This document shows, piece by piece, positions 6,016-6,516 of a stretch of DNA of 6,516 nt. Within the stretch, counting starts at the first letter, position 1. Each line of letters begins with the position of its first letter. The DNA comes from Mesorhizobium sp. ORS 3428. Its GTDB lineage: Bacteria > Pseudomonadota > Alphaproteobacteria > Rhizobiales > Rhizobiaceae. The notes beneath the pieces are model-generated. The model was not told the origin of the DNA. It saw nothing but the letters and a program-made list of their open reading frames with translations, and did no database searches. Made by a program: the position numbers and the translations under genes. The stretch is taken from NCBI RefSeq assembly GCF_001854785.1, contig NZ_MDFL01000115.1, positions 416,909-423,424 on the forward strand. The letters run 5' to 3'.

Positions 6016-6061
6016 GCGATAAGATGGGCATCCCGCCAGAGGTAGGCTGCCAAGCGCTAAA

Positions 6062-6090
6062 AGAAAAGCCCGGGAAACCCGGGCTTTTCT
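6062..6090 (-). terminator. Intrinsic terminator of the DUF2059 gene
   Basis: AGAAAAGCCCGGG (6062-6074) and CCCGGGCTTTTCT (6078-6090) pair perfectly over 13 bases around a 3-base loop. Read on the minus strand, the GC core is followed by TTTTCTTTT, the U run of a classic Rho-independent terminator. It lies 32 bases after the DUF2059 stop and about 60 before the gor start, so the two genes are probably separate transcription units. The flanking A and T runs make it work in both directions in principle. Confidence 0.92.
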
Positions 6091-6099
6091 GGTCCAGCG

Positions 6100-6120
6100 C
6101 GCGTCAGCCTGATTGACGCG
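6100..6120 (-). other. Second hairpin between the DUF2059 stop and the terminator
   Basis: CGCGTCA (6100-6106) pairs with TGACGCG (6114-6120) over 7 bases with a 7-base loop, starting 2 bases after the stop codon. It has no T run; it may stabilise the mRNA end or help termination. Confidence 0.4.
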
Positions 6121-6122
6121 GA

Positions 6123-6516
6123 TCAGTTCTGCGAATCGTCAGCCGGTGCCGAGTTGTCGGCAGGTGCCTGGTCGTCGGCCGGGGCAGAATTGTCGGAGTT
6201 GTCGGGAGCCTTGGCATCCGTCGCAGGAGCCGGCTTCGCCGGAGCAGTGGCCTTGGCCGCGGCGGCGAGCGTCTCGCCGACCTGCTGGGCGAGGTCTCGG
6301 GCGACGCCGTTCTGCCAGATGTCGGCAGCCTTCACCAGGTCGCGCGTGACCGCCGGACCGCTGTCCAGCAGCTTCTTGCCGGAATCGGAACTGTAGAACG
6401 TGGCGATGTCGTTGAGTTCCTTCTCGGAGAACACCTTGGCGTAGGCAAGAGCGGCCTCCTTCTCGAGGTCGGCGCGGCGTGCCGCCAGGCCCATGGCCTT
6501 CTCGGTCACCGTCTTG
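6123..6516 (-). CDS. DUF2059 domain protein, 3' part
   Basis: The last 130 residues are visible; the start and any signal peptide lie beyond 6516. The helical part, with AYAKVFSEKELNDIATFYSS, DSGKKLLDSGPAVTRDLVKA and VARDLAQQV, has the pattern of DUF2059: F(S/T).(E/K)EL..(I/L)..FY.S..GKK followed by an amphipathic helix. Members are usually exported to the periplasm by a signal peptide; their function is unknown. From about residue 83 of the visible part the chain changes to an Ala/Pro/Lys linker and then an acidic Asp/Asn/Ser/Pro repeat tail that ends in SQN. The gene lies upstream of gor in the same direction, an arrangement I recall from other rhizobia (often with rpiA further upstream, not visible here). 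The terminator at 6062-6090 ends its transcript. Confidence 0.85.
   Translation of the reverse strand, partial: KTVTEKAMGLAARRADLEKEAALAYAKVFSEKELNDIATFYSSDSGKKLLDSGPAVTRDLVKAADIWQNGVARDLAQQVGETLAAAAKATAPAKPAPATDAKAPDNSDNSAPADDQAPADNSAPADDSQN
6135..6191 (-). repeat. Acidic NSAPADD repeat in the DUF2059 tail
   Basis: The translated tail has NSAPADD twice (6171-6191 and 6135-6155 on the minus strand), 12 residues apart, with APAD between them. The two DNA copies differ at several third positions, so this is an old duplication or a composition bias rather than a fresh slippage copy. It is probably a disordered, negatively charged tail. Confidence 0.6.

Overview
This GC-rich window (roughly 60% or more G+C by eye, strong G/C preference at third codon positions) looks like chromosome of an alphaproteobacterium of the order Rhizobiales, probably Mesorhizobium or a close relative. 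The grounds are the SbmA/BacA-type TMD fused to an ABC ATPase (YddA/ExsE/BclA group), a plant-type glutathione reductase next to a DUF2059 gene, an MgtE transporter, and a rhizobial-style sigma-70 promoter (TTGACT, 16 nt, TATGTT). The genus is inferred from memory of these families; no search was run.

Layout, left to right. (1) The last 116 codons of a DsbA-family (FrnE-like) thiol oxidoreductase on + (1-352). (2) A 413-base intergenic stretch (353-765), visibly more A/T-rich from about 515 on, with two clean operator-like inverted repeats (545-563 and 724-740) and several hairpins. (3) A full-length ABC transporter of the SbmA/BacA-like type on + (766-2748). (4) A 268-base gap holding a good promoter (2845-2872) and a structured leader. 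(5) mgtE on + (3017-4381). (6) A 232-base gap between convergent genes, starting with a strong GC hairpin and holding one weak 38-codon minus-strand ORF. (7) gor, glutathione reductase, on - (4614-6002). (8) A near-ideal intrinsic terminator (6062-6090). (9) The 3' part of a DUF2059 gene on - (6123-6516), cut by the window edge.

Working together: the DsbA-like protein and Gor both belong to thiol/disulfide chemistry but are not in one operon. The ABC protein and MgtE are membrane transport proteins read in the same direction, each with its own upstream control region. Gor and DUF2059 are adjacent on the minus strand, but a terminator lies between them.

The most interesting item is the mgtE leader. 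The last about 60 bases before the start codon can fold in two mutually exclusive ways. One (2958-2965 with 2997-3004, enclosing 2970-2976 with 2986-2992) leaves the Shine-Dalgarno free. The other (2983-2989 with 3010-3016) pairs the end of the Shine-Dalgarno and the whole spacer up to the ATG. That is the architecture of a translational riboswitch or metal-responsive leader, and I recognise no known riboswitch class in it. The rest of the window is ordinary chromosomal housekeeping and transport content; I see no mobile element, CRISPR array, tRNA or rRNA.
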